64,000 nt of DNA from Mucilaginibacter psychrotolerans (GTDB taxonomy: Bacteria > Bacteroidota > Bacteroidia > Sphingobacteriales > Sphingobacteriaceae). Under the pieces are notes generated by a model. The model was not told where the DNA came from, made no database searches, and saw only the letters and a program-made list of their open reading frames with translations. Location of the stretch: the NCBI RefSeq assembly GCF_004519315.1, contig NZ_SOZE01000006.1, positions 124,001 through 188,000 of the forward strand, written 5' to 3'. The position numbers and the translations under genes are program-made. Shown here piece by piece: positions 47,298-57,535 of this stretch. Every line of letters begins with the position of its first letter. Position 1 is the stretch's first letter.

Positions 47298-48728
47298 ATG
47301 TCAACATTAACTATAAACATTCCGGATACCGAACCGTATTTCAGAACAGAGCACGACTCCATGGGCGCAGTGCAGGTACCGGCAGAGAAATACTGGGGAG
47401 CACAAACAGAACGCTCGCGCAATAACTTTAAAATTGGCCCTAAGGCATCCATGCCGGCAGAGATTATCGAAGCTTTTGCCTACCTTAAAAAAGCGGCTGC
47501 TTATGCAAATACCGAACTGGATGTGCTGCCTGCAGATAAACGCGACCTGATTGCGATGGTCTGCGATGAAATATTAGCAGGTAAACTGCCTGATGAGTTC
47601 CCGCTCGTTATCTGGCAAACCGGCTCGGGCACGCAATCTAACATGAACGTGAACGAAGTTATAGCCAACCGGGCGCATGTATTACATGGCGGCGTGCTGG
47701 GCGATAGCAAAACGGTGATTCACCCCAATGATGATGTCAATAAATCGCAATCATCAAACGATACGTTCCCAACAGCCATGCATGTAGCGGCGTACAAGAT
47801 GCTCATCTATGTTACTATACCAGGTATTGAAGCATTGCGTGATACCTTGAAAGCTAAATCTGAAGCCTTTAAAAACGTTGTAAAAATTGGCCGCACGCAT
47901 TTAATGGATGCCACACCTTTAACCCTTGGGCAGGAAATATCCGGCTATGTATCTCAACTAGATCACGGATTGCGGGCTTTAACAAATACGCTCGATCACC
48001 TTTCTGAACTGGCCCTTGGCGGCTCGGCAGTAGGTACCGGCATGAACACCCCCGAAGGTTATGACGTGAAGGTGGCTGAATATATCGCCCGGTTCACCAA
48101 CCTGCCCTTCAGGACAGCCGACAACAAGTTTGAGGCATTATCTGCCCATGATGCTATGGTAGAAAGCCACGGCGCGCTAAAACAAATAGCAGTATCGCTG
48201 ATGATGATTGCCAACAACATCCGTATGCTGGCATCGGGCCCGCGCTGCAGTATTGGCGAATTGCACTTGCCCGAAAACGAACCGGGATCATCTATTATGC
48301 CCGGCAAGATAAACCCTACCCAAAACGAAGCGGTGACCATGGTGGCTGCGCAAGTGATGGGGAACGACGTTTCTATATCGATAGCCGGATCGAACGGACA
48401 GTTTCAGCTAAACGTATTTAAGCCGGTTATGGCAGCAAGTTTCCTTCAATCTGCCCGCCTTATCGGCGAAGCCTGCACTTCCTTTAATGAGCATTGTGCT
48501 ATGGGGATAGAACCCAATTATGATGGCATCAAAAAGCATCTGGAAGCGTCACTGATGCTGGTAACGGCCTTAAACCCGCATATTGGCTACGAAAATTCTG
48601 CCCGGATAGCCCAAAAGGCCATGAAAGAAAATTTATCGCTGCGCGAATCGGCCATTGGTTTAAAACTAATGACGAGCAAACAGTTCGACGAATGGGTAAA
48701 ACCCGCTAATATGGTCGGCACGCTCTAA
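47298..48728 (+). CDS. fumC: Fumarate hydratase class II
   Basis: 476 residues. The class II fumarase/aspartase signature [20 protein letters not shown] lies near residue 328; [19 protein letters not shown] and [16 protein letters not shown] are the other two conserved segments, and [16 protein letters not shown] carries the active-site histidine. It interconverts malate and fumarate without an iron-sulfur cluster, so it also works under oxidative stress. Here it lies upstream of a dicarboxylate-type transporter and Sdh/Frd, which fits malate to fumarate to succinate flow. It follows the L,D-transpeptidase gene by 114 nt carrying two regulator-like sites, so a separate promoter is likely. Confidence 0.95.
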   Translation: MSTLTINIPDTEPYFRTEHDSMGAVQVPAEKYWGAQTERSRNNFKIGPKASMPAEIIEAFAYLKKAAAYANTELDVLPADKRDLIAMVCDEILAGKLPDEFPLVIWQTGSGTQSNMNVNEVIANRAHVLHGGVLGDSKTVIHPNDDVNKSQSSNDTFPTAMHVAAYKMLIYVTIPGIEALRDTLKAKSEAFKNVVKIGRTHLMDATPLTLGQEISGYVSQLDHGLRALTNTLDHLSELALGGSAVGTGMNTPEGYDVKVAEYIARFTNLPFRTADNKFEALSAHDAMVESHGALKQIAVSLMMIANNIRMLASGPRCSIGELHLPENEPGSSIMPGKINPTQNEAVTMVAAQVMGNDVSISIAGSNGQFQLNVFKPVMAASFLQSARLIGEACTSFNEHCAMGIEPNYDGIKKHLEASLMLVTALNPHIGYENSARIAQKAMKENLSLRESAIGLKLMTSKQFDEWVKPANMVGTL

Positions 48729-48762
48729 TTTCCTCCTTAATTACGCATATCGTTTTTATATT

Positions 48763-48798
48763 ATGCACCGGGGCATGTTATAACCTGTTCTGGTGCAT
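48763..48798. other. Inverted repeat between fumC and the porin gene
   Basis: ATGCACC (48763-48769) pairs with GGTGCAT (48792-48798); the interior holds GTTATAAC. No T-run follows, so it is a weak terminator candidate or an mRNA structure in front of the porin operon. Confidence 0.35.
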
Positions 48799-48839
48799 CA
48801 ACTTGTTATATTCAATCAAACGTTCTTTATCATCACCAT

Positions 48840-49985
48840 GTGAAAAATCTTACCCTTCCGATACTCCTGCTGTTTGCCTGTTTACAGGCATCAGCGCAAC
48901 AACCCGCGGCATCGCCAAAGGCAAATACCGATACCATCAAAAACTTCTCTACTTATAAAAGGGCTATCACCTTCGCCGGCCTTTTGCAAACCCGCTTCCT
49001 GGGTTCGCTCACCAAAAATGTAGATGTAAACGGCAAGAACTTCGACCCGGCAGCAACTACCGGCAAAATCACCAACACCTTTATGCTGAAACGCGTGCGC
49101 TTTGTAGTTAAAGGCACCGTTAACGACCACTTCTCGGCCAACCTGCTCATGAATTTCGCAGAATTCAGCAGCGATCCATCCAACAAAGTACTAGAAAATG
49201 CCTATGTGAAATACACGCTAAGCAGTCATTTTAATGTACAGGCGGGCCAGTTCAGGCCGTTTTTTGGTATAGAGGATGTAGTGCCAAACGATATCATCCG
49301 CACGCTTGATTACTCTAACCAATATTATGCCTTTGGCGCAAGCGGCTGGCAAAGCTTTCAAACAGGTGTAGCCGTTTTTGGCAACGTTGATAAAGTTGGC
49401 CACCTGCGCTACTACGCGGGTGCCTACAATGGCAACAACCGCAACCAGGCCAACGATAACGACAATACCAAAAACCTTTATGGCCGATTAGAAGCCGACC
49501 TTGTTAAGGGTTTAACCCTGGGTATCAATGCGGGGCAGGGTAGTTTAGGTGCCGGTAAAGGCAATGCCCTGGGTATTGATGTAAAAGGCGGCTTATCGCT
49601 TAACGATAAATGGGAAGTAAGCTTAGGCGGAGAATATAAAACAGGTACAAACTTTGCCTTGTACAACACCCTAACCGTAAAGCCAAACTTGAAGGATGTG
49701 CGGATGCAGGGCTTTTACATATTTCCCATCGTACGTTACAATGCCAATATGCGCCGGGTTAGGGCCATTGAGTTCTCGTCTCGCTACGAATATTTCAACG
49801 AGAGCTACAAGCTGGCTCATAACGCAAGGCAAACCATTATCCCCAATGCCTCGCTCATATTTGCCGATGATTTTTATGCCGCCCTCCAGCTTGGCGTTTC
49901 TATCGACCTCTATCAAAAAAACATACCCCTCACTACTGCTTATAACCACAATCTGGCTTATCTCCAATTACAGGTACGCTTTTAA
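48840..49985 (+). CDS. Phosphate-selective porin O/P-like outer-membrane porin
   Basis: 381 residues from a GTG start at 48840; the overlapping ATG at 48838 is followed directly by TGA and cannot be used. Signal peptide KNLTLPILLLFACLQASAQ. The mature protein shows the porin O/P pattern: FAGLLQTRFLGSLTKNVD, TNTFMLKRVRFVVKGTVNDH, NAYVKYTLSSHFNVQAGQF and RPFFGIEDV, ending in the strand NLAYLQLQVRF. It should let anions through the outer membrane. The DASS-family transporter gene begins 9 nt downstream, so porin and inner-membrane carrier probably form one uptake route for carboxylates rather than phosphate; this is inferred from context. Confidence 0.82.
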   Translation: MKNLTLPILLLFACLQASAQQPAASPKANTDTIKNFSTYKRAITFAGLLQTRFLGSLTKNVDVNGKNFDPAATTGKITNTFMLKRVRFVVKGTVNDHFSANLLMNFAEFSSDPSNKVLENAYVKYTLSSHFNVQAGQFRPFFGIEDVVPNDIIRTLDYSNQYYAFGASGWQSFQTGVAVFGNVDKVGHLRYYAGAYNGNNRNQANDNDNTKNLYGRLEADLVKGLTLGINAGQGSLGAGKGNALGIDVKGGLSLNDKWEVSLGGEYKTGTNFALYNTLTVKPNLKDVRMQGFYIFPIVRYNANMRRVRAIEFSSRYEYFNESYKLAHNARQTIIPNASLIFADDFYAALQLGVSIDLYQKNIPLTTAYNHNLAYLQLQVRF

Positions 49986-49994
49986 TTAATAATC

Positions 49995-51425
49995 ATGAAA
50001 GAAATCAATTTAAAATCGTTGGCCATCACCCTGGTGGTTGGCCTCGTAATCTGGTTCCTGCCTATACCGGAGGGTGTTAAACCTAACGCATGGCATTTGC
50101 TGGCCATTTTTGTGGCAACCATTGTGGGCATTATATTAAAAGCGGCCCCCATGGGCACCATGGCTATGCTGGGCATTACCCTTTGCGCTACAACACAGGT
50201 ATTGGCACCGGGCAAACCTATAGATGCTATAAAGAATGCGCTGAGTGGTTTTGGCAACTCAACCATCTGGTTAATCGGGCTGGCGTTTTTTATAGCGCGT
50301 GGCTTTATTAAAACAGGCCTGGGTAACCGGCTGGCTTATAACTTCATCAAATTATTTGGCAAAAGCACCTTGGGTTTGGCCTATGGTTTAAATACTGCCG
50401 ACCTGATACTGGCCCCCGCGATACCGAGTAATACAGCACGCGCAGGCGGAGTAATATTCCCCATCATGAAATCCATCGCCGTCAACATGGGCAGCGAACC
50501 GGAGAAACCCGAAACACACCGAAAAATAGGCGCGTTCCTTACGTTGAGCAGCTATAATGCCAATATGATCACGTCGGTAATGTTCCTTACGGCTACGGCC
50601 AGTAACCCCATGGCGCAGAAGTTTGCGCACGACTTGGGCGTTAACATTACCTGGGGAAGCTGGGCCATGGCAGCGGCCATACCCGGCCTGGTTTGTTTTA
50701 TATTGGTGCCCTTATTCCTTTATAAGTTTTACCCGCCCGAACTGAAGCAAACCCCCGAAGCGCCTTCTTTGGCTGCCGAAAAGCTGAAAGAAATGGGCAA
50801 AATATCCTTAAAGGAATGGCTGATGGTGGCTACGTTCATCATTCTGCTGGTGTTGTGGATCTTCGGCAACCTGATCTCTATCGATGCCACTACTGGCGCA
50901 CTCATCGGCCTTTGCATATTGCTGCTTTGCGGCGTATTAACCTGGGAAGATGTAAAATCTGAAAAAGGTGCCTGGGATACTATCGTGTGGTTCTCCGCAC
51001 TGGTCATGATGGGTTCCTACCTCAACTCCTTAGGGCTTATAGGCTGGTTTGGCCATTTGGTAGGCGGCAGCATGAAGCAATTCAGCTGGCAGCTGGCCTT
51101 TCCGTTAATTATCCTCGTTTATTCTTATTGTCACTATATGTTCGCCAGTGCAACCGCGCAGGTTGCGGCTATGTATTCCGTTTTCCTGGCGGTGGGTATA
51201 GCGGTAGGCGTGCCCCCGGTTATGCTGGCTATCTTTTTAGGTGCCTGCCCCACCCTGATGGGCTCTTTAACCCACTACGGCCACGGGCCGGCACCCATAT
51301 TCTTCGGTAGTACCTATGTGGATATGAAAGACTGGTGGAAACAAGGCTTTTTTATGAGCGTAATGTTCCTGCTGGTTTGGTTCCTGGTAGGTGGGGTTTG
51401 GTGGAAAGTTATCGGCTTATGGTAG
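49995..51425 (+). CDS. DASS/SLC13-family anion (dicarboxylate) transporter
   Basis: 476 residues with about 12 hydrophobic segments. Family motifs include the first SNT substrate/sodium-site loop (IPSNTARAGGVIFPIMKSIA), ANMITSVMFLTATASNPM, and the second half loop FASATAQVAAMYSVFLAV with SLTHYGHGPAPIFFG, as in CitT/DiT1-type carriers of citrate, malate, 2-oxoglutarate or succinate. Located in the inner membrane. Between porin (9 nt) and sdhC (48 nt), it likely imports malate/fumarate or exchanges it for succinate made by Sdh/Frd. Sodium dependence or antiport cannot be decided here. Confidence 0.88.
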   Translation: MKEINLKSLAITLVVGLVIWFLPIPEGVKPNAWHLLAIFVATIVGIILKAAPMGTMAMLGITLCATTQVLAPGKPIDAIKNALSGFGNSTIWLIGLAFFIARGFIKTGLGNRLAYNFIKLFGKSTLGLAYGLNTADLILAPAIPSNTARAGGVIFPIMKSIAVNMGSEPEKPETHRKIGAFLTLSSYNANMITSVMFLTATASNPMAQKFAHDLGVNITWGSWAMAAAIPGLVCFILVPLFLYKFYPPELKQTPEAPSLAAEKLKEMGKISLKEWLMVATFIILLVLWIFGNLISIDATTGALIGLCILLLCGVLTWEDVKSEKGAWDTIVWFSALVMMGSYLNSLGLIGWFGHLVGGSMKQFSWQLAFPLIILVYSYCHYMFASATAQVAAMYSVFLAVGIAVGVPPVMLAIFLGACPTLMGSLTHYGHGPAPIFFGSTYVDMKDWWKQGFFMSVMFLLVWFLVGGVWWKVIGLW

Positions 51426-51473
51426 CCGGTACTACCCTTTTATAAATTATTAATTGCCGATACAAATTAACCT

Positions 51474-52133
51474 ATGAAACAAACAACCATTCAATACAAA
51501 CTCGTTATGGCGGGTACGGGGCTGTTCCTCTGCTTTTTTTTGGTGATACATTTGCTGGGCAACCTGCAATTGCTGTTACCGGCTGCCGAGGCCCAGGAAC
51601 AATTTAACTGGTACTCGCATTTGCTGGCGGGCAATATGCTTATCAAGATTATATCCTGGGTACTGTTTATCGCTATTATTGCCCATGCGGTTTACGCGCT
51701 AATACTCGCCGGTAAAACAAAAAAGGCCAACGGGGCCAAATACGTTTATGATAAGCGCGCCAATGTTAGCCCCTGGAACAGCCGCAACATGGGCCTGCTG
51801 GGTACGGTAATCCTCATCTTTTTAGTTATTCACCTGAAAGATTTTTGGTATGTATCTGACTTTACCACCATGGGTTTAGATAAACAGGGTTATAAAGACA
51901 TGTATAGCGTAGTGGTGCTAACCTTTCACCAATGGTGGTATATAGCAATTTATGAGCTATCCTTTATCGCTTTAGGCTTTCACCTGCTGCACGGCTTTTT
52001 TAGCGCAGCACGCACGCTTGGCCTATACCATCCCAAATATGTAAAACTGGTGCGTTACACAGGCTGGCTGTACACTGCTTTTATCACCGGTGGCTTTATG
52101 CTGATTCCCATTGTTGTTTACCTTAATAACTGA
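51474..52133 (+). CDS. sdhC: Succinate dehydrogenase/fumarate reductase cytochrome b558 subunit
   Basis: 219 residues with five membrane segments, the b558 single-anchor type that binds two hemes. Candidate heme histidines occur in LFLVIHLLG (VIH), WYSHLLAGN, IIAHAVYAL, FLVIHLKDF and LGFHLLHGF. It anchors the flavoprotein and iron-sulfur subunits and exchanges electrons with menaquinone, typical of Bacteroidota and epsilon-proteobacterial quinol:fumarate reductases. sdhA starts 6 nt after it. Confidence 0.93.
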   Translation: MKQTTIQYKLVMAGTGLFLCFFLVIHLLGNLQLLLPAAEAQEQFNWYSHLLAGNMLIKIISWVLFIAIIAHAVYALILAGKTKKANGAKYVYDKRANVSPWNSRNMGLLGTVILIFLVIHLKDFWYVSDFTTMGLDKQGYKDMYSVVVLTFHQWWYIAIYELSFIALGFHLLHGFFSAARTLGLYHPKYVKLVRYTGWLYTAFITGGFMLIPIVVYLNN

Positions 52134-52139
52134 TCCGTC

Positions 52140-54050
52140 ATGTTAGATTCGAAGATACCCGAAGGCACCCTTGCCGATAAATGGGATAATTATAAAGAAC
52201 ACGTAAAACTGGTGAACCCCGCCAACCGCAAAAAGCTGGATGTTATTGTGGTAGGCACCGGCCTGGCAGGCGCATCATGTGCGGCATCACTGGGCGAATT
52301 GGGTTACAATGTTAAATCATTCTGTTTCCAGGATTCTCCACGCCGCGCGCATAGCGTCGCTGCACAAGGCGGCGTAAATGCAGCAAAGAATTACAAAAAT
52401 GATGGCGACAGCGTGTTCCGCATGTTTTCTGATACGATTAAAGGAGGCGACTTTCGGTCCCGCGAAGCCAATGTTTATCGCCTGGCAGAATGCTCTGCCA
52501 ACCTGATAGACCAGGCAGTGGCACAAGGCGTGCCCTTTGCGCGCGAATACGGTGGTTATTTAAACAACCGCTCGTTTGGCGGGGTGCAGGTATCGCGCAC
52601 ATTTTACGCACGCGGGCAAACCGGGCAGCAATTATTATTAGGTGCCTATCAGGCGCTCATGCGGCAGGTTGGGGCCAACAAAGTAAAAACCTACACCCGG
52701 CACGAAATGCTTGACCTGGTGGTGGTAGACGGCAAGGCAAAAGGCATCATCACCCGCGATTTGGTAACCGGCGAAATAGAACGCCACGCGGCCAACGCTG
52801 TGGTGCTGGCCAGCGGCGGGTACGGCAAAGTTTATTACCTATCTACACTGGCCATGGGCTGCAATAGCTCGGCTATTTGGCGGGCGCATAAAAAGGGGGC
52901 GTATATGTCGGGCGTAAGCTGGATACAGTTTCACCCAACTTGTTTGCCCCAGTCGGGCGAGCATCAATCGAAACTCACTTTGATGTCGGAGTCTCTCCGT
53001 AACGATGGACGTATCTGGGTACCCAAAAAAGCACACGACGACCGCAAGCCAAACGATATCCCAGAAGAAGAAAGAGACTATTATTTGGAACGACGCTACC
53101 CCACTTTCGGCAATTTAGCACCGCGCGATATCTCATCCCGCGCAGCCAAAGAACGCGTTGACGCGGGCTGCGGGGTTGGCGTAATGAAGAATGCTGTGTT
53201 TTTAGATTTCTCTAAAGCTATCAAAGAACAAGGTAAAGAAAAGATAAAGGAGAAGTACAGCAACCTGTTTAAAATGTACGATAAGATAAACGCCGTAAAC
53301 GCCTATGAAACGCCTATGCTGATATCGCCTGCGGCACACTTTACCATGGGCGGACTTTGGGTAGATTATGAACTGATGACTACCATCCCGGGTCTGTTTG
53401 CTTTAGGCGAAGCAAACTTTGCCGACCATGGCGCTAACCGCCTTGGTGCAAACTCTTTGTTACAGGCATCGGTAGATGGGTACTTTATTGCCCCCTACAG
53501 CATCCCCAATTATTTGGCCGGCGAGTTAAAAGCCGAAAAGATAACCACAGATCACGTGGCTTTTGCTGAAGCAGAACATGCTGTTAAGGAACAGCTACAA
53601 CAATTCCTGAATATCAACGGACATCTTTCTGCCGATCACTTTCATAAAACCCTGGGTAAACTGCTTTATGATGGCTGCGGTCTTTCGCGAACAAAGGCCA
53701 GTTTAGAAAAGGCTATCGTACTCATCCGGCAGTTAAGGGCACAATTTTATACCGAGTTAAAAATTACCGGCGACCATACCGTTAACAGCGAATTGGAAAA
53801 AGCAGGCCGCGTAGCCGACTACCTCGACCTCGGCATACTGATGTGTGAAGATGCTTTAAGTCGTGAAGAATCATGCGGAGCTCACTTCCGCGAAGAATAT
53901 CAAACCGCTGATGGCGAAGCGTTGCGCAACGATAAGGATTTTTGCTATGTATCGGCCTGGGAATGGAAAGGCGCGCATGCCGAACACGAATTACATAAAG
54001 AACCGCTGATTTTTGAAAACGTATCCTTAACTGTAAGAAGCTACAAATAA
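52140..54050 (+). CDS. sdhA: Succinate dehydrogenase/fumarate reductase flavoprotein subunit
   Basis: 636 residues. FAD-binding fold at about 34-55 ([20 protein letters not shown]); the covalent-FAD histidine is likely H71 in [18 protein letters not shown]. The capping domain and active-site segments are present ([36 protein letters not shown] region near residue 400, [20 protein letters not shown]). It carries out succinate oxidation or fumarate reduction on the cytoplasmic face. The direction cannot be read from sequence; the b558 anchor and fermentative neighbours favour a role in fumarate reduction under low oxygen. Tightly placed between sdhC and sdhB. Confidence 0.95.
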   Translation: MLDSKIPEGTLADKWDNYKEHVKLVNPANRKKLDVIVVGTGLAGASCAASLGELGYNVKSFCFQDSPRRAHSVAAQGGVNAAKNYKNDGDSVFRMFSDTIKGGDFRSREANVYRLAECSANLIDQAVAQGVPFAREYGGYLNNRSFGGVQVSRTFYARGQTGQQLLLGAYQALMRQVGANKVKTYTRHEMLDLVVVDGKAKGIITRDLVTGEIERHAANAVVLASGGYGKVYYLSTLAMGCNSSAIWRAHKKGAYMSGVSWIQFHPTCLPQSGEHQSKLTLMSESLRNDGRIWVPKKAHDDRKPNDIPEEERDYYLERRYPTFGNLAPRDISSRAAKERVDAGCGVGVMKNAVFLDFSKAIKEQGKEKIKEKYSNLFKMYDKINAVNAYETPMLISPAAHFTMGGLWVDYELMTTIPGLFALGEANFADHGANRLGANSLLQASVDGYFIAPYSIPNYLAGELKAEKITTDHVAFAEAEHAVKEQLQQFLNINGHLSADHFHKTLGKLLYDGCGLSRTKASLEKAIVLIRQLRAQFYTELKITGDHTVNSELEKAGRVADYLDLGILMCEDALSREESCGAHFREEYQTADGEALRNDKDFCYVSAWEWKGAHAEHELHKEPLIFENVSLTVRSYK

Positions 54051-54059
54051 ATTCCGATC

Positions 54060-54806
54060 ATGAAAATATACTTGAAGATATGGCGACAGGATAGCCCTGC
54101 AACGCCCGGTGCAATGAAAAACTATGAGCTGGATGATGTATCTGCCGATATGTCGTTTCTGGAGATGATGGACCTGCTGAACGAATCGCTGATACAAAAG
54201 AGCGAACGCGTGGTAGAATTTGACCATGATTGCCGCGAGGGCATTTGCGGGCAATGCGGCATGATGATCAACGGTAGGGCACATGGCCCGCTTACCCATA
54301 CCACCACCTGCCAGCTGCATATGCGTAGTTTTAAGGATGGCGATACCATATACATCGAACCCTTTCGTGCTGCAGCATTCCCTATAGTGCGCGATTTGAA
54401 AGTAGACCGCAAGGCTTTTGATAAGATCATCCAGGCGAGCGGCTTTACTTCTGCTTCAACGGGCGAAGCGCCGGAAGCAAATGGTATACTGATAGCGCAC
54501 ACCATTGCCGAAGCAGCCTTTGATGCCGCCGCCTGTATAGGTTGCGGGGCATGTGTAGCTACCTGCAAAAATTCCAGTGCAGAGTTGTTTACTTCGGCAA
54601 AAATTACGCAACTGGCATTACTACCGCAAGGCCAGGTTGAACGGGCCGACAGGGTAATTGCCATGGTTGACCAAATGGATGCCGAAGGTTTTGGACATTG
54701 CACCAACACGGAGGCATGCGAGGTAGAATGCCCGCAGGAGATATCGGTATTGCACATCGCCAGGATGAACTATGAATACAACAGGGCATCAATCATTTCT
54801 CACTAA
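54060..54806 (+). CDS. sdhB: Succinate dehydrogenase/fumarate reductase iron-sulfur subunit
   Basis: 248 residues. The N-terminal half has the [2Fe-2S] motif ([19 protein letters not shown], plus the later cysteine in THTTTC). The C-terminal half has [11 protein letters not shown] and [12 protein letters not shown] for the [4Fe-4S] and [3Fe-4S] centres. It passes electrons from FAD to the heme anchor. Its stop TAA overlaps the next ATG (TAATG), so the second universal stress protein is translated by coupling. Confidence 0.95.
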   Translation: MKIYLKIWRQDSPATPGAMKNYELDDVSADMSFLEMMDLLNESLIQKSERVVEFDHDCREGICGQCGMMINGRAHGPLTHTTTCQLHMRSFKDGDTIYIEPFRAAAFPIVRDLKVDRKAFDKIIQASGFTSASTGEAPEANGILIAHTIAEAAFDAAACIGCGACVATCKNSSAELFTSAKITQLALLPQGQVERADRVIAMVDQMDAEGFGHCTNTEACEVECPQEISVLHIARMNYEYNRASIISH

Positions 54807-55264
54807 TGATGGCACCTAAAAAAACCATACTGCTGCTTACCGATTTTTCTAAACGTGCAGAACACGCGGCAGATTTTGCGCTCGAATTGGCAAAAAACAA
54901 CCACGCCAATTTATTGATCTATAACTCTATTATATCTATCGGCGCGTCTGTGATAACAGGCGAACGGTGGTCCGTAGAAAGCGAGATTACAGAAATGACA
55001 GCTAAGAGCACCAGCAGACTGAGTCTGCTAACCACGTATTTAAAAGCCAAACTAACCACCAGCCAACAATCCGCAATTCAAATTACCTGCAAAAACGGAA
55101 CGGGGCCGGTTGTAGAAACCATAATAGAATTGGTTGCCGAAAACAAAATTTGGATGGTAGTAATGGGCAACCATGTGGAGAATGCGATAGCCATAACTTA
55201 CTTTGACGGCAACATACCGCCGGTAATGAATAACTGTGGTTGCCCTTTGCTGTTGGTGCCTTAA
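54806..55264 (+). CDS. Single-domain universal stress protein
   Basis: 152 residues, one Usp domain (KKTILLLTDFSKRAEHAADF at the N terminus). Residues 40-100 are the variable middle. The C-terminal loop GNHVENAIAITYFDGNIPPV is a degenerate ATP-binding loop, so nucleotide binding is doubtful. The start overlaps the sdhB stop by one base; a second ATG follows at 54809. It ends the plus-strand island, mirroring the tandem Usp at its beginning, which suggests that Usp proteins adjust this fumarate/acetate pathway to oxygen or energy state. Confidence 0.82.
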   Translation: MMAPKKTILLLTDFSKRAEHAADFALELAKNNHANLLIYNSIISIGASVITGERWSVESEITEMTAKSTSRLSLLTTYLKAKLTTSQQSAIQITCKNGTGPVVETIIELVAENKIWMVVMGNHVENAIAITYFDGNIPPVMNNCGCPLLLVP

Positions 55265-55313
55265 TAACTACCAAGAAAATTCCCGGCCCATAAAAAGCTG
55301 ATCACACAAAAAA

Positions 55314-55346
55314 CCCCGCAGGCTTGCCAGGCAAGGCGCTGCGGGG
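55314..55346 (-). terminator. Strong hairpin terminator between usp and YiaA-like genes
   Basis: CCCCGCAG-G-CTTGCC-A-GGCAAG-GCG-CTGCGGGG folds into a long interrupted stem. On the minus strand a run of seven T follows, so it terminates the YiaA-like gene; it probably also stops plus-strand transcription of the island. Confidence 0.8.
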
Positions 55347-55360
55347 CGGCAACCGCTACG

Positions 55361-55828
55361 TTACAGCTCTTTATCACCCACCATCTTGGCGTCGCGGGTG
55401 TTCTTTTGTACAGCAATGGCCGAAAACATGCTCAGGCAGAATGCCATGGCGTAAAAGCCTTTTTCACTTCTTGCCAAATCGGCATTCCACAAGCCAATGG
55501 TTAATAGTACCATTGCCGCAATGGTGGCAAACCAGCTCAGGCCGTAGTAAAGGTCGGTAACGGCAAGCCCTTCAGACCTGTCCCTTACGCTTTTTTGCAC
55601 CGAAATTACCGCGAACATGCCGAATAATAAAATGGTGAAATAATAGCCTTTTTCGTTCAAATCCATCGTTGCATTCCATAAGCCAATAAGATATCCGGCA
55701 ACGCCTGTTAACAAGGCCAACCACGATGCACCTATAAATGCGGCCGTGGGTTTAAATGGGTTTCTGATGTTCTCGCCATATTTTGCACCGAGTGAATTTC
55801 CTTCTATTTTGTTTTGTAGCGGTTCCAT
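55361..55828 (-). CDS. YiaA/YiaB-family inner membrane protein
   Basis: 155 residues with four membrane segments arranged as an internal duplication: GLWNATMDLNEKGYYFTILL ... FAVISVQKSVRD (first half) and GLWNADLARSEKGFYAMAFC ... FSAIAVQKNTRD (second half). This is the YiaA/YiaB domain plan; its biochemical role is unknown. Divergent from the neighbouring helical-protein gene (131 nt between). An upstream CACATTTG on the minus strand (near 55860) is one base off TAnnTTTG and may be its promoter. Confidence 0.85.
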   Translation of the reverse strand: MEPLQNKIEGNSLGAKYGENIRNPFKPTAAFIGASWLALLTGVAGYLIGLWNATMDLNEKGYYFTILLFGMFAVISVQKSVRDRSEGLAVTDLYYGLSWFATIAAMVLLTIGLWNADLARSEKGFYAMAFCLSMFSAIAVQKNTRDAKMVGDKEL

Positions 55829-55933
55829 GTTTGTTTTGTTTTAGTTGTTAATATGGAAGCAAATGTGGGCTATAAAACAGACCTGGAAAAGTCAGATTAT
55901 CTCAATTACTGATGATATATTTTTTAATTATCG

Positions 55934-55941
55934 TACCTTTA
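55934..55941 (+). promoter_or_regulatory. Possible -7 element TACCTTTA
   Basis: One base from TAnnTTTG, 19 bp before the ATG of the helical protein gene, implying a very short leader. Confidence 0.3.
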
Positions 55942-55959
55942 TTTACATATCATATCTAA

Positions 55960-57453
55960 ATGGATGCCATCCAGGAGTTAACCAATCTGCTAAATAACAC
56001 AGATAAAAAGCTATTCAGGCAGTTTTTACAGCGAAAAAACAAAAGGGCGGATGTAAAGAATCTGGCTTTGCTCAATTTGATAGAAACTGACGATATAGGT
56101 AATTTAAGTAAACTCTACCCACCAGAAAAAAATAATGACGCATATCATGCGCTCCGCAAAAGGTTACAGGATAATTTACTGCTATTCTTATCGCAGAAAA
56201 CATTTGAGAGCAATCATTCCGACACTTATGATGCGTTGCGGTTGGTTGTGGTGGGGCGTTTTTTATTAGAGAACGATGTGGTGAAGATAGCGTTCAAATG
56301 TTTGGATAAAGCCGAACGGATAGCCGAACATTTAGAGCAGTTCAACCTATTGAATGAGCTCTTGCAATTGAAGCTACAGTATGCCCATCTCCCTGGAGCA
56401 GAAGACCTCGACGTTTTGTCCGAGCGTTTTATTCGCAACAATGCGGATATGCAGCGGGAGGCGAGGCTAAATATGGCCTATGCTTTTTTGAGGAGGGAAC
56501 TACAGGAAATACACCTGCAAGGGAAGGTGGTTAATTTAACCGCGTTGATGATAACCACCATACGGAAGTATAAGATCTCCGCACAGGATTTGATGACCTA
56601 CAAATCCATTTACCAGATCCTTTTCATCGCCAATGAATACGCGGCCATACAGCAGAATTATGCACTGATAGAACGCTATGTACAGCGCACGGATAAATTT
56701 ATGCAAGGCCGGGCGCATCAAACCCAATCCTATCTTTTTCACCATATATCCATCTTATATTTTTTGGCAAACTTTCATCTCAGGCGAAGGCATTTTGCGG
56801 AGAGTACAGCTTATCTTAAGAAAATGATGGATTTAACGGAGACGGATAGCCGTTATTATACGCTGTTTTATTTACGCCATCAATTACTTTCTGCGCTCAA
56901 CCTGTTCTATACGGGCTTTGCCGATGATGCCATCGCGCGATTGCAGCAAGCGCTCTCCAATACAAAACAAAAGCATAAACCCGAAGATATTGAGGATATA
57001 CGGATATGCCTGGCCATGTTTTTAGCCTTAGGTAATGACAGCAGGAGCTTGAAACAATTGACTTTACTTACACGCACCGACGCCTGGTACGAGAAAAAAA
57101 TGGGCATGTTATGGACCATTAGAAAAAACCTGATGGAAATTTTGGTGCATGCACAGTTCTCTAATGTCGAGCTGGCTATGTCGCGGATAACCAGTTTTAG
57201 GCGGCGATATAGGAAGTACCTGCTTAAAACTTCGGAAGAACGGGTGCTGTTGTTTCTAAAGCTGGTTGAAAAATACCTGCTAAAACCCGATGTAGCTTTT
57301 GACCCGGTTTATAGAAAAACGGTTTTTAACCTGGCGGGCACGGCTGAAAATGATGACATTTTCACCTTGAGTTTTATTGCCTGGTTGATGGCGCGCTGGG
57401 AGAAAAAAACGGCCTATCAAGTAGTGCTTGAGCTTATACAAGAGGAAACCTAA
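55960..57453 (+). CDS. Hypothetical alpha-helical (TPR-like) protein
   Basis: 497 residues, no signal peptide or membrane segment. Almost wholly helical, with repeated amphipathic patterns (ALLNLIETDDIGNLSKLY, YHALRKRLQDNLLLFLSQ, IAFKCLDKAERIAEHL, AESTAYLKKMMDLTETDS, DDAIARLQQALSNT) as in tetratricopeptide-like scaffolds. I do not recognise a named family; similar predicted proteins are common in Sphingobacteriaceae. No catalytic motif. It is convergent with the histidine kinase gene (82 nt apart) and stands alone in its transcript. Confidence 0.8.
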   Translation: MDAIQELTNLLNNTDKKLFRQFLQRKNKRADVKNLALLNLIETDDIGNLSKLYPPEKNNDAYHALRKRLQDNLLLFLSQKTFESNHSDTYDALRLVVVGRFLLENDVVKIAFKCLDKAERIAEHLEQFNLLNELLQLKLQYAHLPGAEDLDVLSERFIRNNADMQREARLNMAYAFLRRELQEIHLQGKVVNLTALMITTIRKYKISAQDLMTYKSIYQILFIANEYAAIQQNYALIERYVQRTDKFMQGRAHQTQSYLFHHISILYFLANFHLRRRHFAESTAYLKKMMDLTETDSRYYTLFYLRHQLLSALNLFYTGFADDAIARLQQALSNTKQKHKPEDIEDIRICLAMFLALGNDSRSLKQLTLLTRTDAWYEKKMGMLWTIRKNLMEILVHAQFSNVELAMSRITSFRRRYRKYLLKTSEERVLLFLKLVEKYLLKPDVAFDPVYRKTVFNLAGTAENDDIFTLSFIAWLMARWEKKTAYQVVLELIQEET

Positions 57454-57535
57454 TCACAACAACACGCAATAACTGGAAATGATGTGCTTAATTTCTTCAA
57501 CCGATGGCAGCGGCACACCCCGCGAGGCACCCTTT

